Shown here: positions 1 through 9,180 of the stretch, in pieces
Layout: the number at the start of each line of letters is the position of its first letter
How positions within the stretch are numbered: the first letter of the stretch is position 1
NCBI GenBank assembly: GCA_963730785.1
Contig: CAVSTF010000015.1
Location: forward strand, 186,001-250,000
Reading direction: 5' to 3'
Length of the DNA: 64,000 nucleotides
From: Bog-473 sp963730785
GTDB lineage: Bacteria; Actinomycetota; Acidimicrobiia; Acidimicrobiales; RAAP-2
The notes under the pieces: model-generated
Seen by the model: only the letters and a program-made list of their open reading frames with translations
Databases searched by the model: none
Told to the model about the DNA's origin: nothing
Translations under genes and position numbers: made by a program

Positions 1-976
1 TCCGGTCCCGAACGGTCAGCGCCATCAGGAGCTGCTGGGGCAAATGACGGCTCGTGGTGCTGATGGATCGGACATCGGTCCCATTTCGCACCAGGAATTG
101 GACCGAACCTTCACCAAGGAGTTCGATCGCCGCATCGACCGACACCGGTCCGATGCCATCGATCTCGCAGGTTTCGTCACCGTCGACGCTGCCCCGATGG
201 AGAGCAGCCGCATCGACCAGCACCAGAACATGGGGCCGAGCAATGCCGGCCCCGGCGGACCCGGCCACCATCTCAAGAAAGGCGTCGAGTCGATGCGCCT
301 CGAACGAATCAGTGCTGTTGGCGCCAGCCGCCTTCCAGCGATCCTTGGTGCGTGACTCCAGCCCGGGAGCGATCTTCGACCACGCCACCTCGTCGCAGAA
401 GATCTCGGCCCGAATTCCCCCGTTCGCATCCCGATGCCAGCGAAAATGCCGCAATTGATGCACTCGCTCACGCCGGGCACGCGCTGATTCACGGCAGCGG
501 GCGGCGGACCTGAGCTGGGCTGCCGTATCGGAAAGATCCTGGTGGCTTGCACCCTCGGTCACCATGGGCAAGAGGGTTTCGACGGAAGTCTGCGACACTG
601 CCGCAGCGTCGGTCATCAACTTCAGCTGGGGAGCGGAAAGTTCACCCTCTCGAAGGGCATGCGACAACGCTGGATTGGCAGCCGCTCGGCCGGCCGCAAC
701 CAGCCGGCCTTTGGCGGACGCCGCCGAGGTGCCCGATATGGAAGCAAGCCAGTCGGGAGCCGTGGCAAAACCAGATTTGGCGAACGTCCCCGTTTCAACC
801 ACCACGGGCACCAGCCGGGCGATCCCAGAGGCAGCGGCCCGCTCCCCTTCGCCAAGCAACGCCACGAGTACCTGGGCATCGTCACCCGACAGCGATCCGG
901 GCTCGATGCCCTTGACCACCTCTTTAAATTCATGAACGGCCCGCTGAAGTCGGTCCCTTACGGCGCTTGGTGCCAC
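1..976 (-). CDS. DUF222 / 13E12-repeat family protein, C-terminus beyond window
   Basis: This minus-strand reading frame is open from a stop just upstream of a GTG at 976 to the window edge, about 325 codons, and is cut off before the C-terminus. The N-terminal part reads VRDRLQRAVHEFKEVVKGIE and later GTFAKSGFATAPDWLA, which has the look of DUF222. The end of the visible part, with GIGPVSVDAAIELLGEG followed by STTSRHLPQQLLMALTVRDR, is the stretch that in this family directly precedes an HNH nuclease motif. Such proteins are common and often multicopy in actinobacteria; their role is unclear. The HNH motif itself lies outside the window, so nuclease activity is not shown. The GTG start is the only reasonable one I see; it is not supported by a strong ribosome binding site. 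Confidence 0.72.
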   Translation of the reverse strand, partial: MAPSAVRDRLQRAVHEFKEVVKGIEPGSLSGDDAQVLVALLGEGERAAASGIARLVPVVVETGTFAKSGFATAPDWLASISGTSAASAKGRLVAAGRAAANPALSHALREGELSAPQLKLMTDAAAVSQTSVETLLPMVTEGASHQDLSDTAAQLRSAARCRESARARRERVHQLRHFRWHRDANGGIRAEIFCDEVAWSKIAPGLESRTKDRWKAAGANSTDSFEAHRLDAFLEMVAGSAGAGIARPHVLVLVDAAALHRGSVDGDETCEIDGIGPVSVDAAIELLGEGSVQFLVRNGTDVRSISTTSRHLPQQLLMALTVRDR

Positions 977-1035
977 ATGGATACCGTAAGACAGGGCTGT
1001 GACATTTCCTCAGTTGACGAAGTTCCGAAGTTCGT

Positions 1036-2037
1036 TCAGGTCCGGCTTCGATGCAACAGCCCCCGAAATCGCTCCACTACACGGCGTTTCGTTTCGATCC
1101 ACCTTTGTTCCGTCGGGCTCACTTCCATGGTCAAGCCCATTGCGCCTGCCGGAACAGTGGTGATCGGCGTCTTTGGCAGCAACGGGACTACCGATGCCAG
1201 TTGACGGTCCACCTTCGCCTCGCGGTCGAGTGACGGATCCAAGCGTCTCAGGCTGACCCAAAACTGCATGTCGTTGACTTCGGTCGGCACAAAGTGGGCA
1301 ATCTCGAAGTCGACGAGATCAAGGCGGACGAGTTTTTCGTACAGCTCGAGAAATGAGTCGGGCGTAAATACGTTGCAGTGCACGTCCACGAATTCGTCGG
1401 ACTGCTGCATCTCCTCGCAGACCGCCATCGCCGCGAAGTCGCGATTGAGACCGTCGGGGCGGACCATATCGGTCAGATCGGCCGTCCCGGCCCAGATGGC
1501 ATCGGGTTCGAACCTTCCGACCATCTCATGCGAGATGAAGTCGTACACCTGCTTGAAACTGGGTCGACGGAGGCCCCTCAGATAGGCATCGACAATTTCG
1601 CTGACGTCCGTGGTTCGGCGGTGAATGTCGAAGGTGTAGCGCTTGTCCGGGACGATGAGCGAAAGAATCCCGTCGGGTCGTAGGAGCTGCGCAATATCGC
1701 GCATCCACGACACGGGATCGGGTATGTGCTCAATCAGATGCGAGGCCATAACAAAATCGAACGGTGCTGCATCGGCGACAACATCGAGCAGCACCTGGCC
1801 TTCCCCGATGACGAAGTCAACCTCCACAATTTCGTGGAGCCGGTCCTTCATGCTGTGGTCAGGCGAGTACTTTTGCCGGAGCCCTGCCGCATCCATGTGA
1901 TCGACGTAGAACACCTGCGCCTCGTCCTTGCGGATGCGAGGGGCGTGCAACGGTCCGATCTCCAGGCCCCGCATGGTGCCGGTGTCGATGCAAGCCAGAT
2001 CGTGTCGGATCGGGAGAGTGTAGGACGGGATCGTCAC
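1036..2037 (-). CDS. class I SAM-dependent methyltransferase
   Basis: A 333-residue protein with a methyltransferase core. The SAM-binding motif I region reads GLEIGPLHAPRI near residue 25, where the usual glycine-rich loop is replaced by the EIGP variant seen in methyltransferases linked to glycan or lipid modification. A typical post-core motif, FDFVMASHLIEHIPDP, lies near residue 95, followed by LRPDGILSLIVPDKR. These are Methyltransf_11-like signatures. The C-terminal third has no motif I recognise. The ATG overlaps the stop of the upstream acetyltransferase gene by 4 bases, so the two are probably translationally coupled. The substrate cannot be told from sequence. Confidence 0.85.
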   Translation of the reverse strand: MTIPSYTLPIRHDLACIDTGTMRGLEIGPLHAPRIRKDEAQVFYVDHMDAAGLRQKYSPDHSMKDRLHEIVEVDFVIGEGQVLLDVVADAAPFDFVMASHLIEHIPDPVSWMRDIAQLLRPDGILSLIVPDKRYTFDIHRRTTDVSEIVDAYLRGLRRPSFKQVYDFISHEMVGRFEPDAIWAGTADLTDMVRPDGLNRDFAAMAVCEEMQQSDEFVDVHCNVFTPDSFLELYEKLVRLDLVDFEIAHFVPTEVNDMQFWVSLRRLDPSLDREAKVDRQLASVVPLLPKTPITTVPAGAMGLTMEVSPTEQRWIETKRRVVERFRGLLHRSRT

Positions 2038-2501
2038 TCTCTTCCCGGGCGGCGCATTCGAATATCGGGGGCCCGCTCCTCATTGTCGCTCCCATCGGTG
2101 CGTTCAATCTCATAGAAACCGGCCCGCCGGTAGAAGCGCTCAGCGCCCATGTTCTCCTCGAACACCCAGAGCAAGAGCTCGCCACTCTCGTGCTCGGCGA
2201 TCGCCGCCGACAGCAGCCTCCCGCCGATCCCCTGGCTTTGATAGCCCGGACGCACATACAAATGCTCAACCCAGCCGGCTCGCACCACGCAGAATCCGAC
2301 CAGATCACCGCCCGAGCCCTCCGCCACCATGACCCAGCAACCCGACCCGCCGCCGACGTCGCCGACGATCTCGCTGAAGAACGCCACGTCCTCCGCCGGC
2401 GAATGCAACGAGGGCAGATAGGTCATCTCAGCCCGGGCCGCTCCGAACACGGACGCCACCGCCGGTCCCTCCCCGGCCCGCACGCTGCGGTAGGTGATCA
2501 C
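2034..2501 (-). CDS. GNAT family N-acetyltransferase
   Basis: A 155-residue single-domain protein. The acetyl-CoA binding motif A is clear near residues 80-100: EHLYVRPGYQSQGIGGRLL, with the Q/R-x-x-G-x-G/A pattern. A further motif, ENMGAERFYRRAGFYEIER, gives the conserved Asn and Tyr of motif B. Length and order fit ordinary GNAT enzymes. The gene is upstream of, and overlaps by 4 bases, the methyltransferase gene, and lies 17 bases after the CoA-transferase gene on the same strand, so the three may form one transcript. The acceptor substrate is unknown. Confidence 0.85.
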   Translation of the reverse strand: MITYRSVRAGEGPAVASVFGAARAEMTYLPSLHSPAEDVAFFSEIVGDVGGGSGCWVMVAEGSGGDLVGFCVVRAGWVEHLYVRPGYQSQGIGGRLLSAAIAEHESGELLLWVFEENMGAERFYRRAGFYEIERTDGSDNEERAPDIRMRRPGRE

Positions 2502-2518
2502 GCTCGAAAAACTCCGAC

Positions 2519-3712
2519 CTAACTGATCGCACCAGCTTCTTGCAGCTTGGAAATCTCAGACTCGCTCACACCCCACTCCAGCAACCCAGAAACGGTGTCC
2601 GCCCCCGGGGCCGACGGCGGCCGCGAGATAGCCGACGGTGTGCGGCTAAAACGGGGCGCCGGAGCCGGCTGCACCACACCGGCCACCTCGACGAAAGTGG
2701 AGCGGGCCACGTTGTGCGGGTGCTCGTTCGCCTCCCACGGCGACAAGACCGGCGTCGCACAAGCATCGGTCCCGTCAAAGATCTCAGACCACTCGTCTCG
2801 CGTCTTCGTCTTGAAGATCTCAGCGAAGCGCGCCTTCATAGATGGCCACTGGGCCCGGTCCATCTGATGCGGCAACGTGGCGTCACCGGCCAAGCCGAGG
2901 CCCTCCAACAACTCGGCGTAGAACTTGGCCTCAATCCCGCCCACCGCGAAGTACTTTCCATCGGCGGTCTCGTAGACCTCGTAGAACGGCGCGGCGGTGT
3001 CGAGCATGTTCGAACCGCGCTCCTCGTTCCAAATACCGAACTCGTGGAAGGCGTGCATCATCGTCATGAGCGAGGCGGCGCCGTCGACCATGGCCGCATC
3101 AATGACCTGACCCTCGCCGGAACGGGCCGCCTCCAGTAGGGCGCACGCCATGCCGAAGGCCAGCAGCATGCCGCCGCCCCCGAAGTCACCGACCAGGTTC
3201 AGTGGCGGCACCGGCGGCGAGTCGGAACGACCGATGGACCACAGCGCGCCACCGATGGAGATGTACCCGATGTCGTGTCCAGCCGCCTGCGCCATCGGAC
3301 CGTCCTGTCCGAAGCCGGTCATGCGCCCGTAGACCAGAGCCTTATTGCGGGCGAAACAGGCGTCGGGCCCGAGGCCCAGCCGTTCGGTCACCCCGGGCCG
3401 AAATCCCTCGATCAACCCGTCGGCCTGCTCGACCAACCCGAGCACCAACTCGATGGCATCAGGGTGCTTGAGATCGATCCCCACCGAGGGTCGACTGCGG
3501 TTCAAGAGGTCCCAGTAGGCCTTACCCTCCGACCCCTCCGGATCCGACCCCGCCACCGCCGACATGGCCGACGCGCCAGGGGCGGCCCGCTCGAGCCGGA
3601 TGATCTGCGCGCCGGCGTCGGCCAGCATCATGCAGGTGTACGGCGACGGTCCGATACCCGCCAGCTCGATGATTTTGATACCGGTCAGTGGCCCACTGCG
3701 AGAGGTTCCCAT
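2519..3712 (-). CDS. CaiB/BaiF CoA-transferase family, probable alpha-methylacyl-CoA racemase
   Basis: A 397-residue protein starting MGTSRSGPLTGIKIIELAG. The frame stays open far upstream, but that extension runs antisense through galK and has no family similarity, so the ATG at 3712 is chosen. Features match class III CoA-transferases: the N-terminal GIKIIELAGIGP with Rossmann-like ADAGAQIIRLE, then NRSRPSVGIDLKHPD, then GHDIGYISIGGAL, VIDAAMVDGAAS and VGGIEAKFYAELLEG. The His, Asp and Glu in the last three motifs fall where the mycobacterial racemase MCR keeps its catalytic residues. It probably epimerises 2-methylacyl-CoA in branched fatty acid breakdown. It is divergent from galK with a gap of about 40 bases. 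Confidence 0.85.
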   Translation of the reverse strand: MGTSRSGPLTGIKIIELAGIGPSPYTCMMLADAGAQIIRLERAAPGASAMSAVAGSDPEGSEGKAYWDLLNRSRPSVGIDLKHPDAIELVLGLVEQADGLIEGFRPGVTERLGLGPDACFARNKALVYGRMTGFGQDGPMAQAAGHDIGYISIGGALWSIGRSDSPPVPPLNLVGDFGGGGMLLAFGMACALLEAARSGEGQVIDAAMVDGAASLMTMMHAFHEFGIWNEERGSNMLDTAAPFYEVYETADGKYFAVGGIEAKFYAELLEGLGLAGDATLPHQMDRAQWPSMKARFAEIFKTKTRDEWSEIFDGTDACATPVLSPWEANEHPHNVARSTFVEVAGVVQPAPAPRFSRTPSAISRPPSAPGADTVSGLLEWGVSESEISKLQEAGAIS

Positions 3713-3754
3713 CGCAGGATCGTGACCCGCAGTGCCCACAGGGGTCAAGCTGGG

Positions 3755-4807
3755 GTGGTGCAGACCGCGACGGCCCCGGGGCGAGTGACCCTGATTGGCG
3801 ACCATACCGACTACAACCAGGGACTCTCGCTCCCCTTGGCCATCGACCTGGCCACCACCGCCACCTTCACCCCGACGCCCGGCAGCTTCCTGCTCAGCCT
3901 GAGCAGCGATCAGTTTCCGAGCCGCTGGGAGATTCCCCTGCGGGGCACCGCCCCGGTCCCCCGGCACGCCGAACTGGCGGCCGGCCTGGTGCGCCTGGCC
4001 GACCCAATGGCCGGCGGCACACTGACCGTGACCAGCACCGTTCCGGTGGGAGCCGGACTGTCCAGCAGCGCCGCCTTCTCCGTGGCCACCCTGCTGGCCC
4101 TGCTCGACCCCGAAGCGAAGGATCCCGACCCGATGACGATGGCCATCACCTGTCAGGCCGCCGAGGCGACGGCCGGCTCCAACGTCGGCCTGCTGGATCC
4201 GCTGGCCATCATGCTGGGCGGCGCCACCCGCATCGACTTCGCCAGCATGGACACCCGGCCGGTCACCATTCCCGACGGTGCCGCGTTCCTGGTCGTCCAC
4301 TGCGGCGTGGCCCGGGAACTCGGGGCCTCGCAGTACGCCACCCGGCGGGTCGAGTGCGATTCGGCCGCCAGCCACATCGGTCGGCCCCTCGGCCTGTGTG
4401 ACCTGGGCGACCTGGCGGCGATCCACGAGCCGGTGCTGCGCCGCCGGGCCAGGTTCGTCATTACCGAATGCGCCCGGGTCAAAGAGGTCGAACGCCTCTT
4501 GGGTCGGCGCAACCTGGCCGGCGTGGGGGCGGTCATGACCGAGGGTCATCGCAGCATGGCCGAGGACTACAGGGCCTCAATACCGGCCGTCGACCAGCTG
4601 GTGGACTACTTGGTCGGCCTGCCCGGTGTCTACGGGGCCCGCATGACCGGTGGCGGCTTCGGCGGCTGTGTCATCGCTCTCTGCGCCGCCGATTCCCCCG
4701 CGCTCGACCTCGACACGCTGGCGCCCCGCCAGGCCTGGAGGGTTAGTCCTGCTCCAGGAGCCAGGCGGCTTGCGACGTCGCCACCAACGACTCGAGGGCC
4801 TCGGTAG
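3755..4807 (+). CDS. galK: galactokinase (GHMP kinase)
   Basis: About 350 residues, near the usual galactokinase length. It phosphorylates galactose to galactose 1-phosphate in the Leloir pathway. The N-terminal sugar motif reads APGRVTLIGDHTDYNQG, a variant of the usual APGRVNLIGEHTDY with Asn to Thr and Glu to Asp. The GHMP ATP loop is VPVGAGLSSSAAFS near residue 105, and the C-terminal motif MTGGGFGGCVIAL is near residue 300. Two adjacent GTG codons (3755, 3758) are the closest starts to the first motif; a GTG at 3722 is an alternative. The 3' end overlaps the convergent trpD gene by 65 bases. No other Leloir genes are nearby. Confidence 0.85.
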   Translation: MVQTATAPGRVTLIGDHTDYNQGLSLPLAIDLATTATFTPTPGSFLLSLSSDQFPSRWEIPLRGTAPVPRHAELAAGLVRLADPMAGGTLTVTSTVPVGAGLSSSAAFSVATLLALLDPEAKDPDPMTMAITCQAAEATAGSNVGLLDPLAIMLGGATRIDFASMDTRPVTIPDGAAFLVVHCGVARELGASQYATRRVECDSAASHIGRPLGLCDLGDLAAIHEPVLRRRARFVITECARVKEVERLLGRRNLAGVGAVMTEGHRSMAEDYRASIPAVDQLVDYLVGLPGVYGARMTGGGFGGCVIALCAADSPALDLDTLAPRQAWRVSPAPGARRLATSPPTTRGPR

Positions 4808-5811
4808 CTCGGCCGCTGTCGATCGACTCCGCCGCCACGACAAGACCGCTCTCCAAATCGGCGACTCGTCCGGCCACCATGAGGGCGGCCGCCGCATTGA
4901 GAAGACCGATGTCACGCCGAGCCCCTTGTTCACCACCCAGCACGGACCGGATCACGTCGGCGTTGAAGGCGGCGTCACCCCCGCGCAGGTCGGCCATGGT
5001 GGCCGGGGCCAACCCCAGACGCAACCGGATCCACCCGCCATTCGCTCACCTCGAACGAACCCGTGCCGTCGCCCACCAACTCATGCACGGTCGAGGGCGA
5101 GGTCACGCTGAGCTCGTCCAGCCCGTCATCGGCATGAATGACCATGGCGTGGCGGCTGCCGGTAGCGCCCAGCACCTGCAACATGATGGACGCCATGGCC
5201 GGGTCGCTCACGCCCACCAGTTGGTACCGGGTGCGGGCCGGGTTGGTCAGCGGGCCGAGGAAGTTGAAGACGGTCGGCACCCCGATCTCCTTGCGGACCG
5301 GACCGACGAACTTCATGGCCGGATGAAAGCGCTGGGCGAAGCAGAACCCGATGCCGGCTTCGCGCACGCAGGCGGCCACCCCATCAGGGCCGACCTGGAC
5401 GGCCACCCCGAGGGCCTCGAGCACGTCGGCCGTGCCGACCGCGGACGAAGCCGCCCGGTTGCCGTGCTTGCAGACAGGCACCCCACTGCCGGCCACGATG
5501 AACGAGGCCAGGGTGGTCACATTGATACTGCTCAGGCGATCACCGCCCGTGCCCACCAGATCCACCACCACGTCGGTCAGACCCAGATGGACCGGCACCG
5601 ACGCCGCCACCATGGCCTGGGCCAACCCGGTGACTTCTTCCACCGTCTCGCCCTTGGCGTGCAACAGCGTGAGGAAGGCGCCGATCTGGGCCGGGGTGGC
5701 ATCGCCGGCCAGGACGATGCCCAGCACGCCCTCGGCCTCCTCGGTGGTCAGCGACTCGCGCCGGGTGAGCCGGCTCAGCACTTCCGGCCAGCCGAGGGTC
5801 AGTCCCACCAC
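4743..5811 (-). CDS. trpD: anthranilate phosphoribosyltransferase, one frameshift
   Basis: Joined across a single extra base near 5023, this gives about 355 residues, normal for TrpD. The enzyme transfers phosphoribose from PRPP to anthranilate in tryptophan synthesis. Key motifs are VDLVGTGGDRLSSINVTT (PRPP-binding GTGGD), KHGNRAASSAVGTADVLEALG and PVRKEIGVPTVFNFLGPLTNP. The first frame ends in EWRVDPVASG; the conserved continuation RLGLAPATMADLRGGD is in another frame, and removing one T of a TT pair restores it. Start GTG at 5811 or 5808 overlaps the end of the acyl-CoA dehydrogenase gene by 10-13 bases. No other trp genes are visible. The break is more likely a sequence error than a true mutation. 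Confidence 0.85.
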
Positions 5812-6977
5812 AGGTCCCGGTCCAGGACCCCCCGCGAAATCAGCCCCAATTGCACCTGCGAGGTGCCCTCGACGATGGTCAGTTGCTTGGCGTCGCGGTA
5901 CCACTGCTCGGTCGGGTGGTCCTCCATGTAGCCGGCGGCGCCCAGGAGCTGCACGGCCAGCGAGGAGGCCCGGACCGCCATCTCGGTGGCGTGGTACTTG
6001 GCCATCGACAGGTAGGGGACGTACTCCTTGGTGTACTGGCCGGCGTCGGCCATGACGGCCGAGCGGTAGGTCAACAGGCGAGCGGCCTCGATCTCGACGG
6101 CACACTTGGCGATCTCCCACTGGATGCCCTGGAAGTCGGCGATGGTCTTGCCGAAGGCGGCCCGTTGTTGGACGTATTCGGTGGCGTACATGAGCGCACC
6201 CTCGGCCAGGCCCAGCCCGCGGGCGGCCACGATCGGGCGCATGGCGTTCAACCCCAACATGGCCAACTGGAAGCCACCCACCTCGCCGATGACGTTCTCG
6301 GCCGGCACGTGCACGTCGGTCAGGACCAGCTCGCCGGTGTCGACGCCCTTGACCCCCATTTTGTGGTCGGTGCGACCGACGTCGACGCCATCCCACTTGC
6401 GCTCAACAATGAACGCCGTAATCGAGTCGTTCGAGCGGCTGGTGGGCTCACTCGTCTTGGCGAAGACGGTGTACCAGTCGGCCTCGCGCACGCCGGACAT
6501 CCAGCACTTGGTGCCATTGAGCACCCAGCCCTCGTCGCTGCTCCCCACGTCGCGCACGGCCCGGGTCCGCATGCCCTTCACGTCGCTGCCGGCCTGGGGC
6601 TCGGACAGCCCGAAGGCACAGCGCAGCGTCCCCTCGGCCACGCCGGGCAGGTACTTCTGCTTCTGGGCTTCGCTGCCGGCGATCATGATCGGTCCGGTGG
6701 GCAGCCGGGTCAGCAACAGCATGAGGGCGGCCGAGTTCGAGTACTTGGCTACTTCTTCGATGGCGATGGCCAGCCCGAGGATCCCCGCCCCCGACCCGCC
6801 GTATTCGGTCGGAATACACAGCCCGAGCAGGCCGGCGTCACGGAAGGCGTCGAAAATATCCTGGGGGTATTCGCCGGTCTTGTCGATTTCACGAGCCCGA
6901 GGCTTGACCTTGTCCTGAGCGAGCCGACGGACCGAATCCCGCAACGCTGCCAGTTCATCCGAAAGTTCAAAATCCAC
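5799..6977 (-). CDS. acyl-CoA dehydrogenase
   Basis: A 392-residue flavoprotein of standard length. The N-terminal helical domain opens MDFELSDELAALRDSVRRLA. The FAD/substrate middle domain carries CAFGLSEPQAGSDVKGMRT and GWVLNGTKCWMSG, and the C-terminal domain has YVQQRAAFGKTIADFQGIQ and LGAAGYMEDHPTEQWYRDAK. The catalytic glutamate is in TIVEGTSQVQ. It oxidises an acyl-CoA to the enoyl-CoA and passes electrons to ETF; chain length cannot be read from the sequence. The gene is followed by trpD with a short overlap, and its start is 43 bases from the divergent LCP gene. Confidence 0.93.
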   Translation of the reverse strand: MDFELSDELAALRDSVRRLAQDKVKPRAREIDKTGEYPQDIFDAFRDAGLLGLCIPTEYGGSGAGILGLAIAIEEVAKYSNSAALMLLLTRLPTGPIMIAGSEAQKQKYLPGVAEGTLRCAFGLSEPQAGSDVKGMRTRAVRDVGSSDEGWVLNGTKCWMSGVREADWYTVFAKTSEPTSRSNDSITAFIVERKWDGVDVGRTDHKMGVKGVDTGELVLTDVHVPAENVIGEVGGFQLAMLGLNAMRPIVAARGLGLAEGALMYATEYVQQRAAFGKTIADFQGIQWEIAKCAVEIEAARLLTYRSAVMADAGQYTKEYVPYLSMAKYHATEMAVRASSLAVQLLGAAGYMEDHPTEQWYRDAKQLTIVEGTSQVQLGLISRGVLDRDLWWD

Positions 6978-7020
6978 CGGCGAAGGTTACTGGACGGTCC
7001 AGCAAGGTATTTTTGGCGCC

Positions 7021-8778
7021 TTGGCACCTGACGATGAGCCGCCGGACGCGGAACCCGAGGTCAACGAGGCGGACTCAGGCTCAGACTCAATTCCTGAATT
7101 ACCCGAAAGGGAGGCCGAGCCCGCCGCTCCGGACGCTGACGCTGTCGACGACACGGAAAAGATCGACGAGCCGATCCCCGTCGACGTCACCGGCCTCCAG
7201 CTGGACCCCTCGGCCAGCGAAACGGCCACCAAGACGGCCGCTGAGACCGCCGTCGCCGATCGGGCGGCGCATCAAGCCAGCCTCCGCCAGGATCGCAAGA
7301 AGGCCAAGAAGCACAAACGCCGATGGCTCCGCCGGACGATGTACTCCTTCCTGGCTCTGATCATCCTGGCCGCCGCCGGAGGGGCCGGCCTGTATTTCTA
7401 CGCCGGGTACCGCTTCGATCAGATCAAGAAGGTCCATGCCAAACACCTGGTCAAGCAGGCCGCACCGGGCAAACCGTTCGACATGCTGTTGGTGGGCTCG
7501 GACTCTCGGGCCTTCGTCAACAATGCCACCCAAGTCAAAGCCTTCGGCAACACCAGCGATGCCGGCGGTCAACGCAGCGACGTCACCATGGTGGCCCGTT
7601 TCGTGCCTGCCACCAAGAGTGTCACCATCCTTTCCATCCCCCGAGATCTCTGGGTCGACATTCCAAAGAACAGCGGCGACGTCGAAGGCATGAACCGCAT
7701 TAATGCGGCCTTCAACTCCGGCCCCGACCTACTCATTGAGACCATTGAGAAGGTGCTTCACATTTCGGTCAACCACTACATGTCGGTGGGTTTCCAGGGA
7801 TTCGACGGCATGGTCAACGCCCTAGGGGGCGTGACCATGGACTTCCCCACCGAGGTCAAAGATGCCTATACGGGCCTCGACATCACTACCCCGGGCTGCC
7901 AGGTCGTGAACGGCACCGTCGGACTGCAACTGGTCCGGAGTCGGCACCTCGAGTACAAGAACAAGAACGGCTACTGGGAGTACGACGGGCTCTCGGACTT
8001 CAGCCGCATCCAACGCCAAGATGCGTTCTTCCGAGCCGTCCTGGCCAAGGTGAATACCTCGCTGCACAATCCCTTGGCCATTAACGGGTTCATTTCGGCC
8101 GCCGTCGGCAATCTGTCCATTGACGACACATTGAGTAAGGGCGATCTCTTCCACCTGGCCACCGAGTTCAAGGGCCTGCAGTCGTCCCACCTGATCACCG
8201 AGACGCTGCCCACCAAGAGCTACGTCACCGGCGGCGGCGCCGACGTCCTGCTGGCGGCGCAGCCCTACGCCGACAACATGATCAAGGCCTTCAACCAGCT
8301 CGGCCTGCCCAAGGCCAAGCCGAAGCCGCCGACCGCCAAGGTGCCCACGGTGGCCCACAACCTGGTCGATGTGCAGGTCTTCAACGCCGGCGCCGCCGGT
8401 GGGTTGGCCCACGAGACCGGCACGGCGCTGACCGATGACGGCTACAACGTGGTCGAAGTCGGCGATGCGCCCACCCCGATTCCCACCGGCAAGCCCGAGC
8501 AGATCTGGTACGGCCCGACCGGTCTGGAGGCCGCCCACACCCTGGGCGCGTCAGTCAAGGGTCCCATCACCTACGTGAGTGACCCCAGCCTGAGCGGGAA
8601 CACAGTGGCCCTCTTCATCGTCGGCTCGAGCCTGAGCGTGACGACGACCACCTCGACCACGTCGACCACCACCACCACGACCTACCCAGGGGAGTCGACG
8701 ACGACCACGACCGTGCCAGGCGACGTCTATACGAACAAGCAGCAGGAACCGTGGAACCCGGTTCCCTGCACCCTGTGA
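7021..8778 (+). CDS. LytR-CpsA-Psr (LCP) family protein with LytR_C domain
   Basis: A 585-residue membrane-anchored protein. An acidic cytoplasmic tail (about residues 1-80) is followed by a basic stretch and one transmembrane helix at about 108-129. The LCP catalytic domain has the motifs LLVGSDSR, TILSIPRDLWVDIP, NRINAAFNSG and LVRSRHLEY. A LytR_C-type domain lies near 435-525. The last 50 residues hold a Thr/Ser-rich tract. LCP proteins attach secondary polymers such as arabinogalactan to peptidoglycan. The start is a TTG at 7021, the first codon in frame after the divergent acyl-CoA dehydrogenase gene; no later ATG before the acidic tail is convincing. It converges on whiB with 3 bases between stops. 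Confidence 0.9.
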   Translation: MAPDDEPPDAEPEVNEADSGSDSIPELPEREAEPAAPDADAVDDTEKIDEPIPVDVTGLQLDPSASETATKTAAETAVADRAAHQASLRQDRKKAKKHKRRWLRRTMYSFLALIILAAAGGAGLYFYAGYRFDQIKKVHAKHLVKQAAPGKPFDMLLVGSDSRAFVNNATQVKAFGNTSDAGGQRSDVTMVARFVPATKSVTILSIPRDLWVDIPKNSGDVEGMNRINAAFNSGPDLLIETIEKVLHISVNHYMSVGFQGFDGMVNALGGVTMDFPTEVKDAYTGLDITTPGCQVVNGTVGLQLVRSRHLEYKNKNGYWEYDGLSDFSRIQRQDAFFRAVLAKVNTSLHNPLAINGFISAAVGNLSIDDTLSKGDLFHLATEFKGLQSSHLITETLPTKSYVTGGGADVLLAAQPYADNMIKAFNQLGLPKAKPKPPTAKVPTVAHNLVDVQVFNAGAAGGLAHETGTALTDDGYNVVEVGDAPTPIPTGKPEQIWYGPTGLEAAHTLGASVKGPITYVSDPSLSGNTVALFIVGSSLSVTTTTSTTSTTTTTTYPGESTTTTTVPGDVYTNKQQEPWNPVPCTL

Positions 8779-8781
8779 GCC

Positions 8782-9021
8782 TTAGGCCGACTTACGCCTT
8801 TGCCGGACGATACGGCGACGCTCCCGCTCCGTCGTGCCGCCCCATACTCCCTCACGCTCGCGGTGGGCCAGGGCGTGCTCAAGGCAAGCCTGACGGACCG
8901 GGCATTCGGCGCAAATAGCCTTGGCTTCGGCCGCATCGGCCTCGTCCTCCGAGACGGGGTAAAAAGCCTCAACATCGAGACCCCGACAGGCGGCCTGCTT
9001 GCGCCACGTGGTGGCACTCAT
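8782..9021 (-). CDS. WhiB family transcriptional regulator
   Basis: A 79-residue WhiB protein. Four cysteines expected to bind a 4Fe-4S cluster are present: AACRGLD near the N-terminus and ICAECPVRQACLEHA in the middle. The turn GVWGG and a basic tail RERRRIVRQRRKSA follow, the usual order. ATG 9021 is chosen over a GTG three codons upstream because AAGGAAG lies 8 bases before it. WhiB proteins are restricted to actinobacteria and act with sigma factors. The subclass looks closest to WhiB1/WhiB2-type proteins but this is uncertain. Confidence 0.93.
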   Translation of the reverse strand: MSATTWRKQAACRGLDVEAFYPVSEDEADAAEAKAICAECPVRQACLEHALAHREREGVWGGTTERERRRIVRQRRKSA

Positions 9022-9126
9022 GGGAAACACTTCCTTGCAATGTTCGGATAGGGGCAGAATTCGCCCTCTTCGGAAGCACTACCTGGCTGGCCTGGTGGCG
9101 CGAGCACCGAATTCCGGCGAGCGAAG

Positions 9127-9156
9127 AGTATGGCTCAATCCTGGCCGGCCTGTAAA
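9127..9156 (-). promoter_or_regulatory. candidate whiB promoter
   Basis: On the minus strand TTTACA and CATACT are separated by 18 bases, a fair match to -35 and -10 elements. The implied leader to the whiB ATG is about 100 bases. A 5-bp inverted repeat, GGCCT-GTAA-AGGCC at 9147-9160, overlaps the -35 and could be an operator or the terminator of the upstream DUF3501 gene. Assigned by eye only. Confidence 0.35.
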
Positions 9157-9180
9157 GGCCTGCACAAAGAAATCTCCTGG

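Noticed and set aside
25..552. Minus-strand open frame at the left end, starting MQATRIFPIRQPSSG
   Set aside because: Another minus-strand frame over the same bases reads as DUF222 with family features. This one is Arg/Pro-rich with no motif.
2519..4549. A 676-residue open frame running antisense through galK and into the CoA-transferase gene
   Set aside because: Only the last 397 residues have family motifs. The extra N-terminus lies opposite galK, is Gly/Gln/His-rich and matches nothing, so it is a shadow of galK codon bias.
4743..4807. The 65-base convergent overlap of galK and trpD as a sign of a fused or antisense-regulated pair
   Set aside because: The extra galK tail is a normal C-terminus length variation (the core ends at about the trpD stop) and nothing supports regulation.
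5850..7031. 393-residue plus-strand open frame opposite the acyl-CoA dehydrogenase gene
   Set aside because: It is Gly/His-rich and antisense to a clearly conserved enzyme; long shadow frames are expected at this GC content.
8640..8730. A possible tandem repeat of ACC/ACG codons in the LCP gene
   Set aside because: It encodes the Thr/Ser-rich tail of a secreted domain, common in cell-wall proteins, and is not a DNA-level repeat array.
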